This document shows positions 16,788 to 25,500 of a DNA stretch of 64,000 bases, in pieces (positions within the stretch are counted from its first letter, which is position 1; the number at the start of each line of letters is the position of its first letter). The stretch is from Virgibacillus_F flavescens (lineage in GTDB: Bacteria > Bacillota > Bacilli > Bacillales > Amphibacillaceae). The notes beneath the pieces were generated by a model. It was not told the origin of the DNA, did not search any database, and was given only the letters and a program-made list of their open reading frames with translations. A program made the position numbers and the translations under genes. The stretch is taken from NCBI RefSeq assembly GCF_050574275.1, contig NZ_CP192260.1:2852001-2916000 (forward strand), written 5' to 3'.

Positions 16788-16852
16788 GAAAAAAATTCTT
16801 TTTTCAACGTTACATACGGAAAAAAATTTGATATACTTATTTTAGTATCAAA
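16788..16852. promoter_or_regulatory. Candidate RpiR operators in the divergent promoter region
   Basis: Two inverted repeats lie between the divergent rpiR and gnd genes: an A/T-rich dyad with GAAAAAA and TTTTTTC arms (16788-16805), and TTTGATA...TATCAAA with a 12-nt spacer (16827-16852), which overlaps a TATACT -10-like box for gnd. RpiR proteins usually bind such dyads near their own gene. Confidence 0.5.
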
Positions 16853-16880
16853 AAATCTTTTCCAATGAGGTGGACACACA

Positions 16881-17768
16881 ATGAAATTAGGTATAATTGG
16901 CCTAGGTAAAATGGGATTAAACATAGGATTAAATTTGATTGACCACGAACATGAAGTAATTGGGTATGACAGTCACAAAGTTACGGTTGATAATAAAAAC
17001 TTAAGCGTGAAAGATTCAATAGAAGAACTGATCAAGGAACTTCCTGCACCACGAAAAATCTGGATGATGGTACCTGCGGGTGAAATTACCGAATCAGTAA
17101 TCAATGAGATAACACCACTTTTAACTAAAGGTGACATGATTATAGATGGTGGAAACTCAAATTATAAAGACACTGTAAGACGCGGGGAATTATTATTAGA
17201 AAAAGGAATTTATTTCTTTGACTGTGGGACAAGCGGCGGTACAGACGGTGCCAGAAACGGTGCTTGTACAATGATTGGTGGAGATGCAGAGGAATTCAAG
17301 AAAATAGAACCCCTCTTTCAAGACTTATGTGTGGAAAATGGTTACCTTTATACAGGGAAATCCGGCAGCGGGCATTTTCTGAAAATGGTCCATAACGGTA
17401 TTGAGTACGGTATGATGCAGTCAATTGCTGAAGGATTTGAAATTCTGGATAAGAGTGATTTTGACTATGATTACGAAAAGGTTGCAAAAGTATGGAATAA
17501 CGGTTCAGTAATTCGTTCATGGTTGATCGAATTAGTAGAAAATGCCTTTTCAAAAGATGCTAAATTAGATGATTTACGTGGAGTGATGAATTCTTCCGGC
17601 GAAGGAAAGTGGACCGTTGAGTCAGCACTCGACTTTCAGGTCGCAGCTCCAGTTATCGCGCTTTCACTTATGATGCGCTATCGTTCACAGGAAGATGATA
17701 CATTTTCCGGTAAAGTTGTGGCAGCACTTCGTAATGAATTCGGCGGTCACGATGTAGTTAATAAATAG
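16881..17768 (+). CDS. gnd: 6-phosphogluconate dehydrogenase, decarboxylating, short NAD-type
   Basis: 295-residue enzyme oxidising 6-phosphogluconate to ribulose 5-phosphate and CO2. Rossmann motif GLGKMGLNIG at 7-16, IDGGNSNYKD (substrate site), the GTSGGTDGARNG loop and KMVHNGIEYGMMQ with the catalytic Lys. At about 300 residues it is the YqeC/GndA-like short class, usually NAD-linked, lacking the long C-terminal domain of the 470-residue NADP enzymes. Adjacent to gluconokinase, it extends the gluconate route. GAGGTGG is 7 nt before ATG. Confidence 0.88.
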   Translation: MKLGIIGLGKMGLNIGLNLIDHEHEVIGYDSHKVTVDNKNLSVKDSIEELIKELPAPRKIWMMVPAGEITESVINEITPLLTKGDMIIDGGNSNYKDTVRRGELLLEKGIYFFDCGTSGGTDGARNGACTMIGGDAEEFKKIEPLFQDLCVENGYLYTGKSGSGHFLKMVHNGIEYGMMQSIAEGFEILDKSDFDYDYEKVAKVWNNGSVIRSWLIELVENAFSKDAKLDDLRGVMNSSGEGKWTVESALDFQVAAPVIALSLMMRYRSQEDDTFSGKVVAALRNEFGGHDVVNK

Positions 17769-17770
17769 AT

Positions 17771-17822
17771 GAAAAAAGAAAGAAAAAGACGTTTTCCATT
17801 AAACTTCTTTTTCTTTTTTCTG
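17771..17822 (+). terminator. Weak hairpin between gnd and gntK
   Basis: A purine-rich arm (GAAAAAAGAAAGAAAAAG) faces a pyrimidine-rich arm (CTTCTTTTTCTTTTTTC). The pairing is imperfect and AT-rich, so it may only attenuate transcription into gntK. Confidence 0.45.
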
Positions 17823-17841
17823 TAGTATTTAAGGAGGAAGA

Positions 17842-19398
17842 ATGATGACAGAGTCATACTATCTTGGTGTAGACATTGGAACAACGAGTACGAAGGCAAT
17901 TCTTTACACAAAAAAAGGGAAAGTTATTACTTCTCACACGATAAACTATCCCTTGCATACACCAAACCCGTTAATAGCGGAACAGAATCCTGATGAGATC
18001 ATGGACGCTGTGCTTGGTACAATAAGAGAAGCAATTCGAAAAAGTGATATTTCAAAAGATCAGCTCAATTTTATTTCTTTTAGTTCAGCTATGCATAGTT
18101 TTATTGCAGTTGACAATGAAGGGGAATTATTAACAAACAGTATTACCTGGGCAGACACGAGAAGCGCAGAGTATGCAAAAAAAATAAAAGAAGAGCATAA
18201 TGGGCATGAAATTTATCTGCGGACAGGAACTCCAATACACGCGATGTCACCACTTTCCAAACTTGTTTGGCTAAAAGCTGAAAAGCCAGATATCTTTGAA
18301 AAAGCTGCGAAATTTATTTCGATTAAAGAGTATGTTTTCTATAAGCTGTTTGGGACATATGTCGTCGATTATTCCATCGCGTCCGCAACCGGATTGTTTA
18401 ATTTGAAATCGCTTGAATGGGATGCGGAAGCATTGAATCTTGCTGGAATTACCGCAGATCAGTTATCTGAAATAGTTCCTACGACACACCAAATATCTGG
18501 TGGTAAGAAAGAATACCATTCCTATATGGGAATTGATGCAGATGTACCGTTCATAATCGGAGCGAGTGACGGTGTTTTGTCTAATCTGGGGGTTAACGCA
18601 ATTGACCCTGGCGTAGTAGCAGTTACAATTGGTACAAGTGGTGCGATTCGTACTGTTTACAATGAGCCTAAAACCGATCCAAAGGGACGAATTTTTTGTT
18701 ACGCATTGACAGAAAATCATTGGGTAATTGGTGGGCCGGTAAATAATGGTGGAATTATTTTACGATGGCTACGCGATGAATTTGCAGCGTCCGAAGTAGA
18801 AACCGCTAAACGTCTGGATATTGACCCATATGATGTGTTGACTAAAATCGCATCTGGCGTCAATCCAGGCTCAGACGGCTTAATCTTTCACCCGTATATG
18901 ACTGGGGAGCGAGCTCCATTATGGAACGCAAATGCACGTGGATCATTTTTCGGGCTTAGCATACACCATAAAAAGCAGCATATGATTCGTGCTGTGTTAG
19001 AAGGAACGATTTATAATTTATTTACTGTACTGCTTGCACTCGAAGAATTAACAGGTGAACCAAAAAGTATTCAGGCGACAGGCGGCTTCGCTCGCTCTGA
19101 GATGTGGCGTCAATTAATGGCGGATATTTTTGATAAACCGGTAATTGTTCCTGAAAGCTATGAGAGTTCCTGTTTGGGTGCTGTTATATTAGGTATGTAC
19201 GCTACTGGTGAAATTAGCGACTTTAGTATTGTTTCCGAAATGGTTGGAAATACAAATACACACTATCCAGTTGAAGAAACGACTGCTGTTTATCGTGAAC
19301 TACTCCCTATTTATATTCGGTTATCACGCGTGCTTAATGATGAGTATGACAGTATCGCGGCATTCCAAAGAAAATATTTAAGCGAAAAGAACGAGTAA
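17842..19398 (+). CDS. gntK: Gluconokinase (FGGY family)
   Basis: 518-residue kinase producing 6-phosphogluconate. FGGY landmarks: the phosphate-binding GVDIGTTSTKAILY near the N-terminus, SSAMHSF, TWADTRS (sugar site), GASDGVLSNLG and TIGTSGAIR (ATP site), MTGERAPLWN, and ATGGFARSEMWRQLMADIF (C-terminal FGGY signature). Overall resemblance is to GntK rather than xylulose or glycerol kinases. Two adjacent ATG codons follow AAGGAGG; either may be used. It acts before the dehydrogenase encoded just upstream. Confidence 0.88.
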   Translation: MMTESYYLGVDIGTTSTKAILYTKKGKVITSHTINYPLHTPNPLIAEQNPDEIMDAVLGTIREAIRKSDISKDQLNFISFSSAMHSFIAVDNEGELLTNSITWADTRSAEYAKKIKEEHNGHEIYLRTGTPIHAMSPLSKLVWLKAEKPDIFEKAAKFISIKEYVFYKLFGTYVVDYSIASATGLFNLKSLEWDAEALNLAGITADQLSEIVPTTHQISGGKKEYHSYMGIDADVPFIIGASDGVLSNLGVNAIDPGVVAVTIGTSGAIRTVYNEPKTDPKGRIFCYALTENHWVIGGPVNNGGIILRWLRDEFAASEVETAKRLDIDPYDVLTKIASGVNPGSDGLIFHPYMTGERAPLWNANARGSFFGLSIHHKKQHMIRAVLEGTIYNLFTVLLALEELTGEPKSIQATGGFARSEMWRQLMADIFDKPVIVPESYESSCLGAVILGMYATGEISDFSIVSEMVGNTNTHYPVEETTAVYRELLPIYIRLSRVLNDEYDSIAAFQRKYLSEKNE

Positions 19399-19409
19399 CT
19401 TACACGAAA

Positions 19410-19450
19410 GAAGGACTTTACCTTTTATATTAGGTGAAGTTCTTTTTTAT
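19410..19450 (+). terminator. Terminator after gntK
   Basis: AAGGACTTTACCT pairs with AGGTGAAGTTCTT (two G-U pairs) around an AT-rich loop, followed by TTTTTTAT. Confidence 0.85.
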
Positions 19451-19610
19451 ATTTGACTGTTGCACATAGATGGTCATGATGACTTAAAAAAGGTGGCTCC
19501 TAGTATTAGTCGAATCAGCCCACACCACATCTTTGTATTTAAAACATAATCTATAAGATGCGACGTAGATTTAGGTTATTTCCAAAGACATGTTCTTAAG
19601 TTGCCGTCCG

Positions 19611-19787
19611 GGATCGTTGCGGGCGGATGCTTTCCGCGGGCACGGCTTCAGTTTCCTTGCCCCGACAAGGGGTATGCCAACGTTGTCCGCAAAGGACGAT
19701 TTTAGTTGGCCATCCTCTTAAAAATGCTCTTCTGCGGGGCCATCAGACTCGTGCTGTTCCCGCAGGAGTCACCGCCCGGAACGATGC
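19611..19787 (-). repeat. Structured repeat copy A
   Basis: About 177 bp bounded by an inverted repeat: ATCGTTGCGGGCGG at the left and CCGCCCGGAACGAT at the right (13 of 14 complementary). Inside are the family borders TTTCCGCGGGCACGGCTTCAG and CCCGCAGGAGTC, plus a core containing GTCCGCAAAGGAC that recurs inverted in copy C. Orientation is taken from the GACTCCTGCGGG border. Confidence 0.8.
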
Positions 19788-19898
19788 AGGACTGGTAAAG
19801 TTGTTTATGTCTTTGTTCTTAATAAAACCAGAAAAAAACGTACTATCAGGTGTGCAGTTAATAAATTCTCGCAATCCACATTTCGTCTAGAGATCTTC

Positions 19899-19992
19899 GC
19901 TGCTGGCAGTCGACTCCTGCGGGAGGAAAGGCATAGGTGAGACCCCACGAGGAGGCTCACCAGCCGCCCTAAGGTGCGCGACTGCCATCAGC
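19899..19992 (+). repeat. Structured repeat copy B
   Basis: About 94 bp bounded by GCTGCTGGCAGTCG and CGACTGCCATCAGC (13 of 14 complementary). Conserved border ACTCCTGCGGGAGGAAAGG, then an inner hairpin GGTGAG...CTCACC. Closely matches copy B' except for a shortened inner loop and a degenerate right border. Confidence 0.8.
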
Positions 19993-20215
19993 GGAAATCT
20001 CGTTGCTGATACATTGCGGGAATCTAATTTGCTTTTTGTATCCTGTGTTTGGTTAGCATTTACTACAGTCAAAGGTAAATTGTTGCAAAACTTTAAATGT
20101 TCTTATATCATGTGATGCAACATATTTTATTTAGTAATATTTCCAAAATAAGGTTAAAAATGAGGTGAGTGGATCAGTAATAATCTTTAATTATCTACAC
20201 AGGAGGTAATTTATA

Positions 20216-21442
20216 ATGAAGAAGATCGGTTTACTGCCACAGATTTTAATTGCTTTTATAGTGGCTATTATTGCTGGGATTATTTTTGGACCGAGCATTG
20301 ATGTTGTACAGCCCTTAGGAGATTTGTTTTTACGTCTTATTCAATTTATTATTGTTCCTCTAATTGCGTCTTCACTTATCGTAGGGGTTTCAAGCACTGG
20401 AAGTATGCAGACACTCGGCCGTATCGGTGGAAAAACAATGCTGTTTTACCTAGCTTCCACCCTTATCGCCGTAAGTATTGGTTTATTAGCAGCATTACTA
20501 TTTAAACCTGGTGAAGGTGTTGATATTTCCGCTGCAGGTTCCCCACCTGAACCAACTGAAACTGGTGGATTTATAAATGTACTATTAAATATCATTCCTA
20601 CCAATCCAATTGAAAGCCTAGCATCCGGAAATATACTGCAGATTATCTTCTTTTCCATATTTTTAGGTTTGGGTATTACAATGGTTGGAGAAAAAGCTCA
20701 ACCTGTTTTCCGCTTCTTTGACGGCCTTGCAGAGATTATGTATAAAATTACCTGGGTAATTATGCGACTGATTCCAATTGGAATATTTGGCTTATTGGCA
20801 CCGATTATTGGCGAATACGGATTATCTGTTTTGCTTCCGTTGATAAAATTAGTACTCGTGGTTGGTTTCGCATGTCTGGTGCACGCGCTTGTAACGTATT
20901 CCATTGCTATCAAAGCGTTAGGCAAAATGAATCCGCTTACGTTTTTCAAAGGGATTGCTCCTGCTAGTTTAGTAGCGTTCAGTACGCAGAGCAGTTCTGG
21001 AACTCTCCCTGTTACAATTAGATGTACAGAAGATAATCTGGGAGTCTCGAAAAGAATATCGACGTTTGTTTTACCGTTGGGTGCAACCATCAACATGGAT
21101 GGAACCTCACTTTACTTAAGTGTTGCCGCCTTATTTACTGCACAGGCATACGGAATCAACTTAACATTCGGTCAAATAATGATGATTGTTCTAATTGCTA
21201 CGCTTGGTTCTATTGGAGCTGCGGGCGTCCCTGGAGCAGGGTTAGTTATGCTGACACTTGTATTTACTACAGTTAATCTTCCTTTAGAAGCAATAGCATT
21301 AATTGCTGGAGTTGACCGTTTCATGGATATGTTCCGTACGTCGGTTAACGTCACCGGTGACGCAACTGGTGCCGTCATTATCGACCGATCTGAAAAAGGT
21401 AAATTTAATAAAGATAATGAAGAAGAAACAGTAGCAGTTTAA
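20216..21442 (+). CDS. Glutamate/dicarboxylate:cation symporter (DAACS family)
   Basis: 408-residue secondary transporter of the GltP/GltT/DctA family with eight membrane helices and two hairpins. Signature regions are clear: AFSTQSSSGTLPVTIRC (serine-rich hairpin), PLGATINMDGTSLYL (the NMDGT motif) and GVDRFMDMFRTSVNVTGDATGAVI (substrate/cation site). The arginine in the last motif region supports an acidic amino acid or dicarboxylate substrate; glutamate/aspartate is most likely. The ribosome site is AGGAGGT. Monocistronic. Confidence 0.88.
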   Translation: MKKIGLLPQILIAFIVAIIAGIIFGPSIDVVQPLGDLFLRLIQFIIVPLIASSLIVGVSSTGSMQTLGRIGGKTMLFYLASTLIAVSIGLLAALLFKPGEGVDISAAGSPPEPTETGGFINVLLNIIPTNPIESLASGNILQIIFFSIFLGLGITMVGEKAQPVFRFFDGLAEIMYKITWVIMRLIPIGIFGLLAPIIGEYGLSVLLPLIKLVLVVGFACLVHALVTYSIAIKALGKMNPLTFFKGIAPASLVAFSTQSSSGTLPVTIRCTEDNLGVSKRISTFVLPLGATINMDGTSLYLSVAALFTAQAYGINLTFGQIMMIVLIATLGSIGAAGVPGAGLVMLTLVFTTVNLPLEAIALIAGVDRFMDMFRTSVNVTGDATGAVIIDRSEKGKFNKDNEEETVAV

Positions 21443-21447
21443 CTATC

Positions 21448-21480
21448 AGCGAGACGATGCAGATGCATCGTCTCGCTTTT
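21448..21480. terminator. Bidirectional terminator between the symporter and tyrA
   Basis: GCGAGACGATGCA and TGCATCGTCTCGC form a perfect 13-bp stem with a 2-nt loop, T-run on the right. On the minus strand it overlaps the end of tyrA. Confidence 0.88.
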
Positions 21481-22582
21481 ATGCAGCTTCATAGGTTTTA
21501 TAGGCGTTCCCTTCTAAAATTGACTGCGCCTGTGTCCGGTCTTCATTTTCTTGAAAACTTAATCGTAATACCCCAAGCAATCCTTCCCTCGACTCAATAA
21601 TGTGAAGGTTCGTAATGCTAATACCTTCATCTGCTAATAATGTTGTGATGCCAGCAAGCGCACCAGGTTCATCTAATACATCCACATACAAGTCATAATA
21701 AGCTGGTATAGCTCCCTTCGACCGAACAGGTAACGAATCACGATAATCCTTGGCTTCTTCGAAAAAATCGGTTATCGCTCGTTCATCTCCATCCACCAGC
21801 ATCCTTTTTATGGATCGGGTTTCCTCCATCCAACTATCCAGCATGTCGATCAGGTTATCACTATTTTGTTTAATTATATCTCTCCACATGATTGGACTGC
21901 TTGAAGCGATTCTTGTAACATCCCGAAATCCCCCTGCAGCCAGGATACTTATAAGTGGATTATCATCTGACTTTTTTCTCACAACATTGGCTAATCCCGC
22001 AGCTATGATATGTGGGAAATGACTAATTACACCGGTAACGTAGTCATGTTCTTTCGTATCAAGCACCAGAAAATGAGCATTAGTTCCGCTTAGCCAGTGC
22101 TTTAATTCTTCTACTTTCTCATCTTGTGTCCCCTCCTGTGGAGTAAGAACGTAAAAAGCATTCTCAAATAAATGCCCCTTAGCACTTTCTACACCGGACT
22201 TATGTGATCCTGCCATCGGATGACCACCAATGAACGTTACATTATCGTTCCACAAGATCTTGGCAAGATCCAAGATGGAGCTTTTTGTGCTACCGGTGTC
22301 AGTTAGAATTACATTTTCTTTTAAATCAAATTGAGAGAGCTTTTTCATCACTTTTTCCATAGCTGTTACAGGAGTTGCAAGAATAATTAAGTCTGCCGCT
22401 TCGGAACCTTGTTTAAGAGAATCCACTTTTACATCGATTATATCTTGAAGTTCAGCTGTTTCCATTTCGCTTTTCATTACATCATACCCGTATATTTTCG
22501 CTTCCGGATGTCTATTTTTAATTGCCAGTGCTACGGATCCCCCTATTAGGCCGAGCCCTACAATAAACACATTTCCATTCAT
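21479..22582 (-). CDS. tyrA: Prephenate dehydrogenase
   Basis: 367 residues; oxidatively decarboxylates prephenate to 4-hydroxyphenylpyruvate on the tyrosine branch. NAD site GLGLIGGSVALAIK at 9-22, GGHPMAGSHKSG (catalytic His region), and VISHFPHIIAAGLAN. A C-terminal ACT domain (about 295-360; YDLYVDVLDEPGALAGIT) implies feedback control by tyrosine. Third gene of the aroG-hisC-tyrA operon behind the tandem tyrosine T-boxes. AGGAGGG precedes the ATG by 7 nt. Confidence 0.93.
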   Translation of the reverse strand: MNGNVFIVGLGLIGGSVALAIKNRHPEAKIYGYDVMKSEMETAELQDIIDVKVDSLKQGSEAADLIILATPVTAMEKVMKKLSQFDLKENVILTDTGSTKSSILDLAKILWNDNVTFIGGHPMAGSHKSGVESAKGHLFENAFYVLTPQEGTQDEKVEELKHWLSGTNAHFLVLDTKEHDYVTGVISHFPHIIAAGLANVVRKKSDDNPLISILAAGGFRDVTRIASSSPIMWRDIIKQNSDNLIDMLDSWMEETRSIKRMLVDGDERAITDFFEEAKDYRDSLPVRSKGAIPAYYDLYVDVLDEPGALAGITTLLADEGISITNLHIIESREGLLGVLRLSFQENEDRTQAQSILEGNAYKTYEAA

Positions 22583-22605
22583 GTTGAATCCCTCCTGAAT
22601 TATTA

Positions 22606-23712
22606 TTAATGGTGTGATGGAGTGTGCAGCGTATTTAACTTAATAAATTCGGTCAAAACATTTCTAACCCGTTCATTCTGCTCGCTTAAACCGATAGTAA
22701 TTCGCAGAGAAGTCGGAAAACCCAGCTGTTTACCGGAACGGACAATCAGTCCATTAGATAATAAATGTTCAGCTAGCTCGTCGCCATCAATTCTAAAATC
22801 GATTAAGATAAAGTTTCCCTCTGATGGAAAATAGTGAAGATCGTTTTGCTCACAAAAGGAATAAAATTTTTCCTTCTCTACTGCATTCCATCTACGGCAA
22901 TCTTCTATAAATTCCTGATCGGACAATGCGGCTGTTGCTGCAAGCTGACCAAGCACGTTTGTATTAAATGGAAGTCGTAACGGCTCAAGCGCACGTATAT
23001 TTTCTGTTGCTGAAACCCCGTATCCCACTCGAAATCCAGCTAGACCGTAAATTTTAGAAAATGTTCTTAAAATAATCAGGTTAGAAAATGTATCGATAAG
23101 TGAAAGCGAATCAAAAGCATTTTGTACATACTCATAATAAGCTTCGTCTAACACCACCATGACATCGTTTGGCACCTTCGCCATAAACGCCAGAAGTTCA
23201 TCCTCTGGAATATAGGTGCCGGTTGGGTTATTTGGGCTGCAAAGCCAGACAATAGCAGTGTCTTTATTAATTTCCGCAAGCATTTTATGCAAATTGTGGC
23301 AGCCTTCAACTAATTCTACTTCACGAACTTCTGCGCCTTCGATAGTCGAAATATGTTTATACTGCGGGAATGTTGGTGTTGCCATTACCGTGTTCTTTCC
23401 TGGCCTCAAAAGTGCACGTGCAATTGTTTGCATCAATTCATCGGTGCCATTTGAAAAGATCAGCTGCTCGCTTTCCACATCTAAAAAGTCTGCAGTTTGT
23501 TCACGTAGAGCACTGGCACTGCCATCAGGGTAAAATAAAAAGGACGACTGAAAATCTTTTAACGCCGCGTTGACCTTAGATGAATGACCGTATGGATTTT
23601 CATTTGAAGCTAGTTTGACGATAGAATCCAGTTGGTACTGTTCCATTACTTCATCAATCGATTTCCCTGGCTGGTATGCTTTCATAGTACGAATCTGCTC
23701 TTTCCACTTCAT
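22606..23712 (-). CDS. hisC: Histidinol-phosphate/aromatic aminotransferase, tyrosine-operon copy
   Basis: 368-residue class I/II PLP aminotransferase. ASNENPYG near residue 35, SPNNPTGTY, VVLDEAYYEY, and the PLP-lysine motif RTFSKIYGLAGFRVGYG. HisC-type enzymes of Gram-positives also transaminate the keto acids of Phe and Tyr, which fits its place between aroG and tyrA. The ATG giving MKWKEQ lies 8 nt after GGAGG. It is a close paralogue of the copy in the phenylalanine module (shared LKAYQPGKSI-type N-terminus), so the pair probably arose by module duplication. Confidence 0.88.
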   Translation of the reverse strand: MKWKEQIRTMKAYQPGKSIDEVMEQYQLDSIVKLASNENPYGHSSKVNAALKDFQSSFLFYPDGSASALREQTADFLDVESEQLIFSNGTDELMQTIARALLRPGKNTVMATPTFPQYKHISTIEGAEVREVELVEGCHNLHKMLAEINKDTAIVWLCSPNNPTGTYIPEDELLAFMAKVPNDVMVVLDEAYYEYVQNAFDSLSLIDTFSNLIILRTFSKIYGLAGFRVGYGVSATENIRALEPLRLPFNTNVLGQLAATAALSDQEFIEDCRRWNAVEKEKFYSFCEQNDLHYFPSEGNFILIDFRIDGDELAEHLLSNGLIVRSGKQLGFPTSLRITIGLSEQNERVRNVLTEFIKLNTLHTPSHH

Positions 23713-23730
23713 GACAATCGCCTCCATGTT

Positions 23731-24825
23731 TTATTGGTGAACTACTGGTTCAGCTAACCTATTTTTAAAGGCATTCAATTCGTTTATGAACGAGTTGAAT
23801 TCCGGTATATTCATTTGCTGGGCTGAATCAGATAACGCAACTGCTGGATCCGGGTGAACCTCAGCCATTACTGCATCTGCCCCAATTGCCAGTGCTGCTT
23901 TCGCGGTTGGTAGAAGCAAATCTTTTCTTCCTGTAGAGTGTGTCACATCAACTATAACCGGTAGATGCGTTTCCAGTTTCAATACAGGAACAGCTGATAT
24001 ATCCAGTGTGTTGCGTGTAGCTTTCTCGTACGTTCGAATTCCGCGTTCACATAGAATGATTTGATCGTTTCCTTGAGCGATGATGTATTCTGCAGCATTA
24101 ATAAATTCTTCAATCGTTGCAGATAGACCCCTTTTTAATAAAACAGGTTTCTTCACTTTACCAACTGCTTTAAGCAATTCGAAGTTCTGCATGTTACGGG
24201 CTCCGATTTGGATAACATCCACATATTCAAGTGCCATTTCCACATCATGTGGCGCAAGTATTTCGCTGACAATTGACATCCCCAGTTCATTGCCAACTTT
24301 GCGTAAGATTTGCAGACCTTCCAGACCTAATCCCTGAAAGTCGTATGGAGAGGTCCGAGGCTTAAAGGCTCCTCCCCGCATTAACATCTGACCTTGAGTC
24401 TTCATTGCTACAGCTACTTCTCTTACTTGCTCATAACTCTCAACCGCACACGGTCCAACAATAAATCGTTGTTCACCATTACCGAACTTCATCCCATTCA
24501 CATCGACAACCGTATTCTCCGGACGTGTTTTTCGAGAAACTAACAAGGATTTCTTATGATTATCTTTCTGAAGTTCCAGGCTCGCTTTAAAGATTTCCTT
24601 GAAAATAAATTGGATAGTTGATGCTTCGAAAGGACCGTCATGATGCTTGAAAATCAAATCAAGTGCTTCACGTTCTCGAATTGGATCAAATCTGGTAACT
24701 CCCTGTTTCTCCTTGACCTCACCTATTTCCTGTACTACCTCTGCCCGTGCATTTAATAATGCCAACATATCCAGGTTTATTTCGTCGATTTTGTTGCGTA
24801 GTTCTGTTAATTGGTTAGTAGTCAT
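23731..24825 (-). CDS. aroG: Bifunctional chorismate mutase/DAHP synthase, tyrosine-operon copy
   Basis: 364 residues. N-terminal AroQ-type chorismate mutase (about 1-90; LRNKIDEINLDMLALLNARAEV), followed by a type I DAHP synthase of the KDO8P-like subgroup (about 100-355; GPCAVESYEQ, RGGAFKPRTSPYDFQG, QIGARNMQN, LLKRGLSA, DVTHSTGR). The fused mutase makes the synthase sensitive to chorismate/prephenate in Bacillus relatives. The start MTTNQL follows GGAGGG by 8 nt; 594 nt of T-box leader precede it. Confidence 0.93.
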   Translation of the reverse strand: MTTNQLTELRNKIDEINLDMLALLNARAEVVQEIGEVKEKQGVTRFDPIREREALDLIFKHHDGPFEASTIQFIFKEIFKASLELQKDNHKKSLLVSRKTRPENTVVDVNGMKFGNGEQRFIVGPCAVESYEQVREVAVAMKTQGQMLMRGGAFKPRTSPYDFQGLGLEGLQILRKVGNELGMSIVSEILAPHDVEMALEYVDVIQIGARNMQNFELLKAVGKVKKPVLLKRGLSATIEEFINAAEYIIAQGNDQIILCERGIRTYEKATRNTLDISAVPVLKLETHLPVIVDVTHSTGRKDLLLPTAKAALAIGADAVMAEVHPDPAVALSDSAQQMNIPEFNSFINELNAFKNRLAEPVVHQ

Positions 24826-24851
24826 AACATTATCCCTCCAAATTTTTAATG

Positions 24852-25105
24852 AAAAAAATCGCCCCTGTCGCATTAATAACGACAGGGACGATTTACACCG
24901 TGGTACCACCCTAGTTGTGAAGAATTATACTTCACCACTTAGCGTTGTTAACGATCAACTGACCGTCTTCCCCTGCATAAAGATTTCTCTTTACTTCGAA
25001 AAAGAAGCTTCAGGACTGTAATTCATGCTTATCTTTGGCTGATTTTCACCACCATCAGCTCGCTGATACAGGGAGATAAGACACTACTCGGTTCCTTTCA
25101 TTGCT
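24852..25105 (-). promoter_or_regulatory. T-box riboswitch, tyrosine (proximal copy)
   Basis: Minus-strand leader with the T-box AGGGTGGTACCACG (24899-24912) and a terminator stem CGTCCCTGTCG/CGACAGGGGCG followed by T7. The specifier-loop region reads ATGAAT-TAC-AGTCC, so the specifier is UAC, tyrosine. Uncharged tRNA-Tyr is expected to stabilise the antiterminator and allow aroG-hisC-tyrA expression. Confidence 0.9.
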
Positions 25106-25127
25106 AATAAATCTATTAAATTAAATT

Positions 25128-25380
25128 AAAAAAATCCCTACTGATTAAATAACCAGTAGGGACGAAGTATTCGCGGTACCACCCTAGTTGTGAATAAAAC
25201 AAAATTCACCACTTAGTGTTGTTAACGATCAACTAACCGTCTTTCCCTCCATAAAGATTTCTCCTTACTTCGAAAAAGAAGCTCCAGGACTGTAATTCAT
25301 GCTTATCTTTGACTGATTCCCACCACCATCAGCTCGCTAACACAGGGAGATAAGACACTACTCGGTTCCTTTCGTTGCCA
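25128..25380 (-). promoter_or_regulatory. T-box riboswitch, tyrosine (distal copy)
   Basis: Nearly identical to the proximal copy in stem I and the T-box region (AGGGTGGTACCGCG at 25172-25185), with its own terminator CGTCCCTACTGG/CAGTAGGGAT plus T7. The specifier region again reads ATGAAT-TAC-AGTCC (UAC, Tyr). Two terminators in series require both leaders to bind uncharged tRNA. Confidence 0.9.
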
Positions 25381-25426
25381 CTATTTAAAATTACCTAAAT
25401 TTTATTATTAAATGTTATAGTTTCTC

Positions 25427-25455
25427 ATTATATGCCGACACTTTTACTGTGTCAA
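25427..25455 (-). promoter_or_regulatory. SigA promoter of the tyrosine operon
   Basis: On the minus strand TTGACA and TATAAT, both perfect consensus, are separated by 17 nt, about 45 nt upstream of the distal T-box. Confidence 0.9.
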
Positions 25456-25500
25456 TAACTTTTTTATAAATCCGATAAAAATGTAACTTCTCTTTGGTAG

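Larger units (their letters stand above)
19399..20215. other. Gene-free interval with a pair of structured repeats
   Basis: 817 bp without a credible gene between gntK and the symporter. It holds the gntK terminator, repeat copies A and B, and the leader of the symporter. The phrase TTGCACATAGATG near 19465 recurs near 29448 at the start of the second repeat locus, so the shared unit extends beyond the hairpins. A weak promoter (TTGCAA, 17 nt, TATCAT) lies around 20080-20110. Confidence 0.7.
24826..25500 (-). other. Gene-free leader of the tyrosine operon
   Basis: 675 bp holding a consensus promoter, two tandem T-box riboswitches and the aroG ribosome site. No protein gene is credible here. 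Confidence 0.85.

Noticed and set aside
19627..19890. Open frame of 87 codons on the plus strand between gntK and the symporter
   Set aside because: Lies mostly inside repeat copy A and its flank, has no ribosome site, and the composition reflects the GC-rich repeat. Similar frames in the copies at 47.6-48.0 kb are shadows as well.
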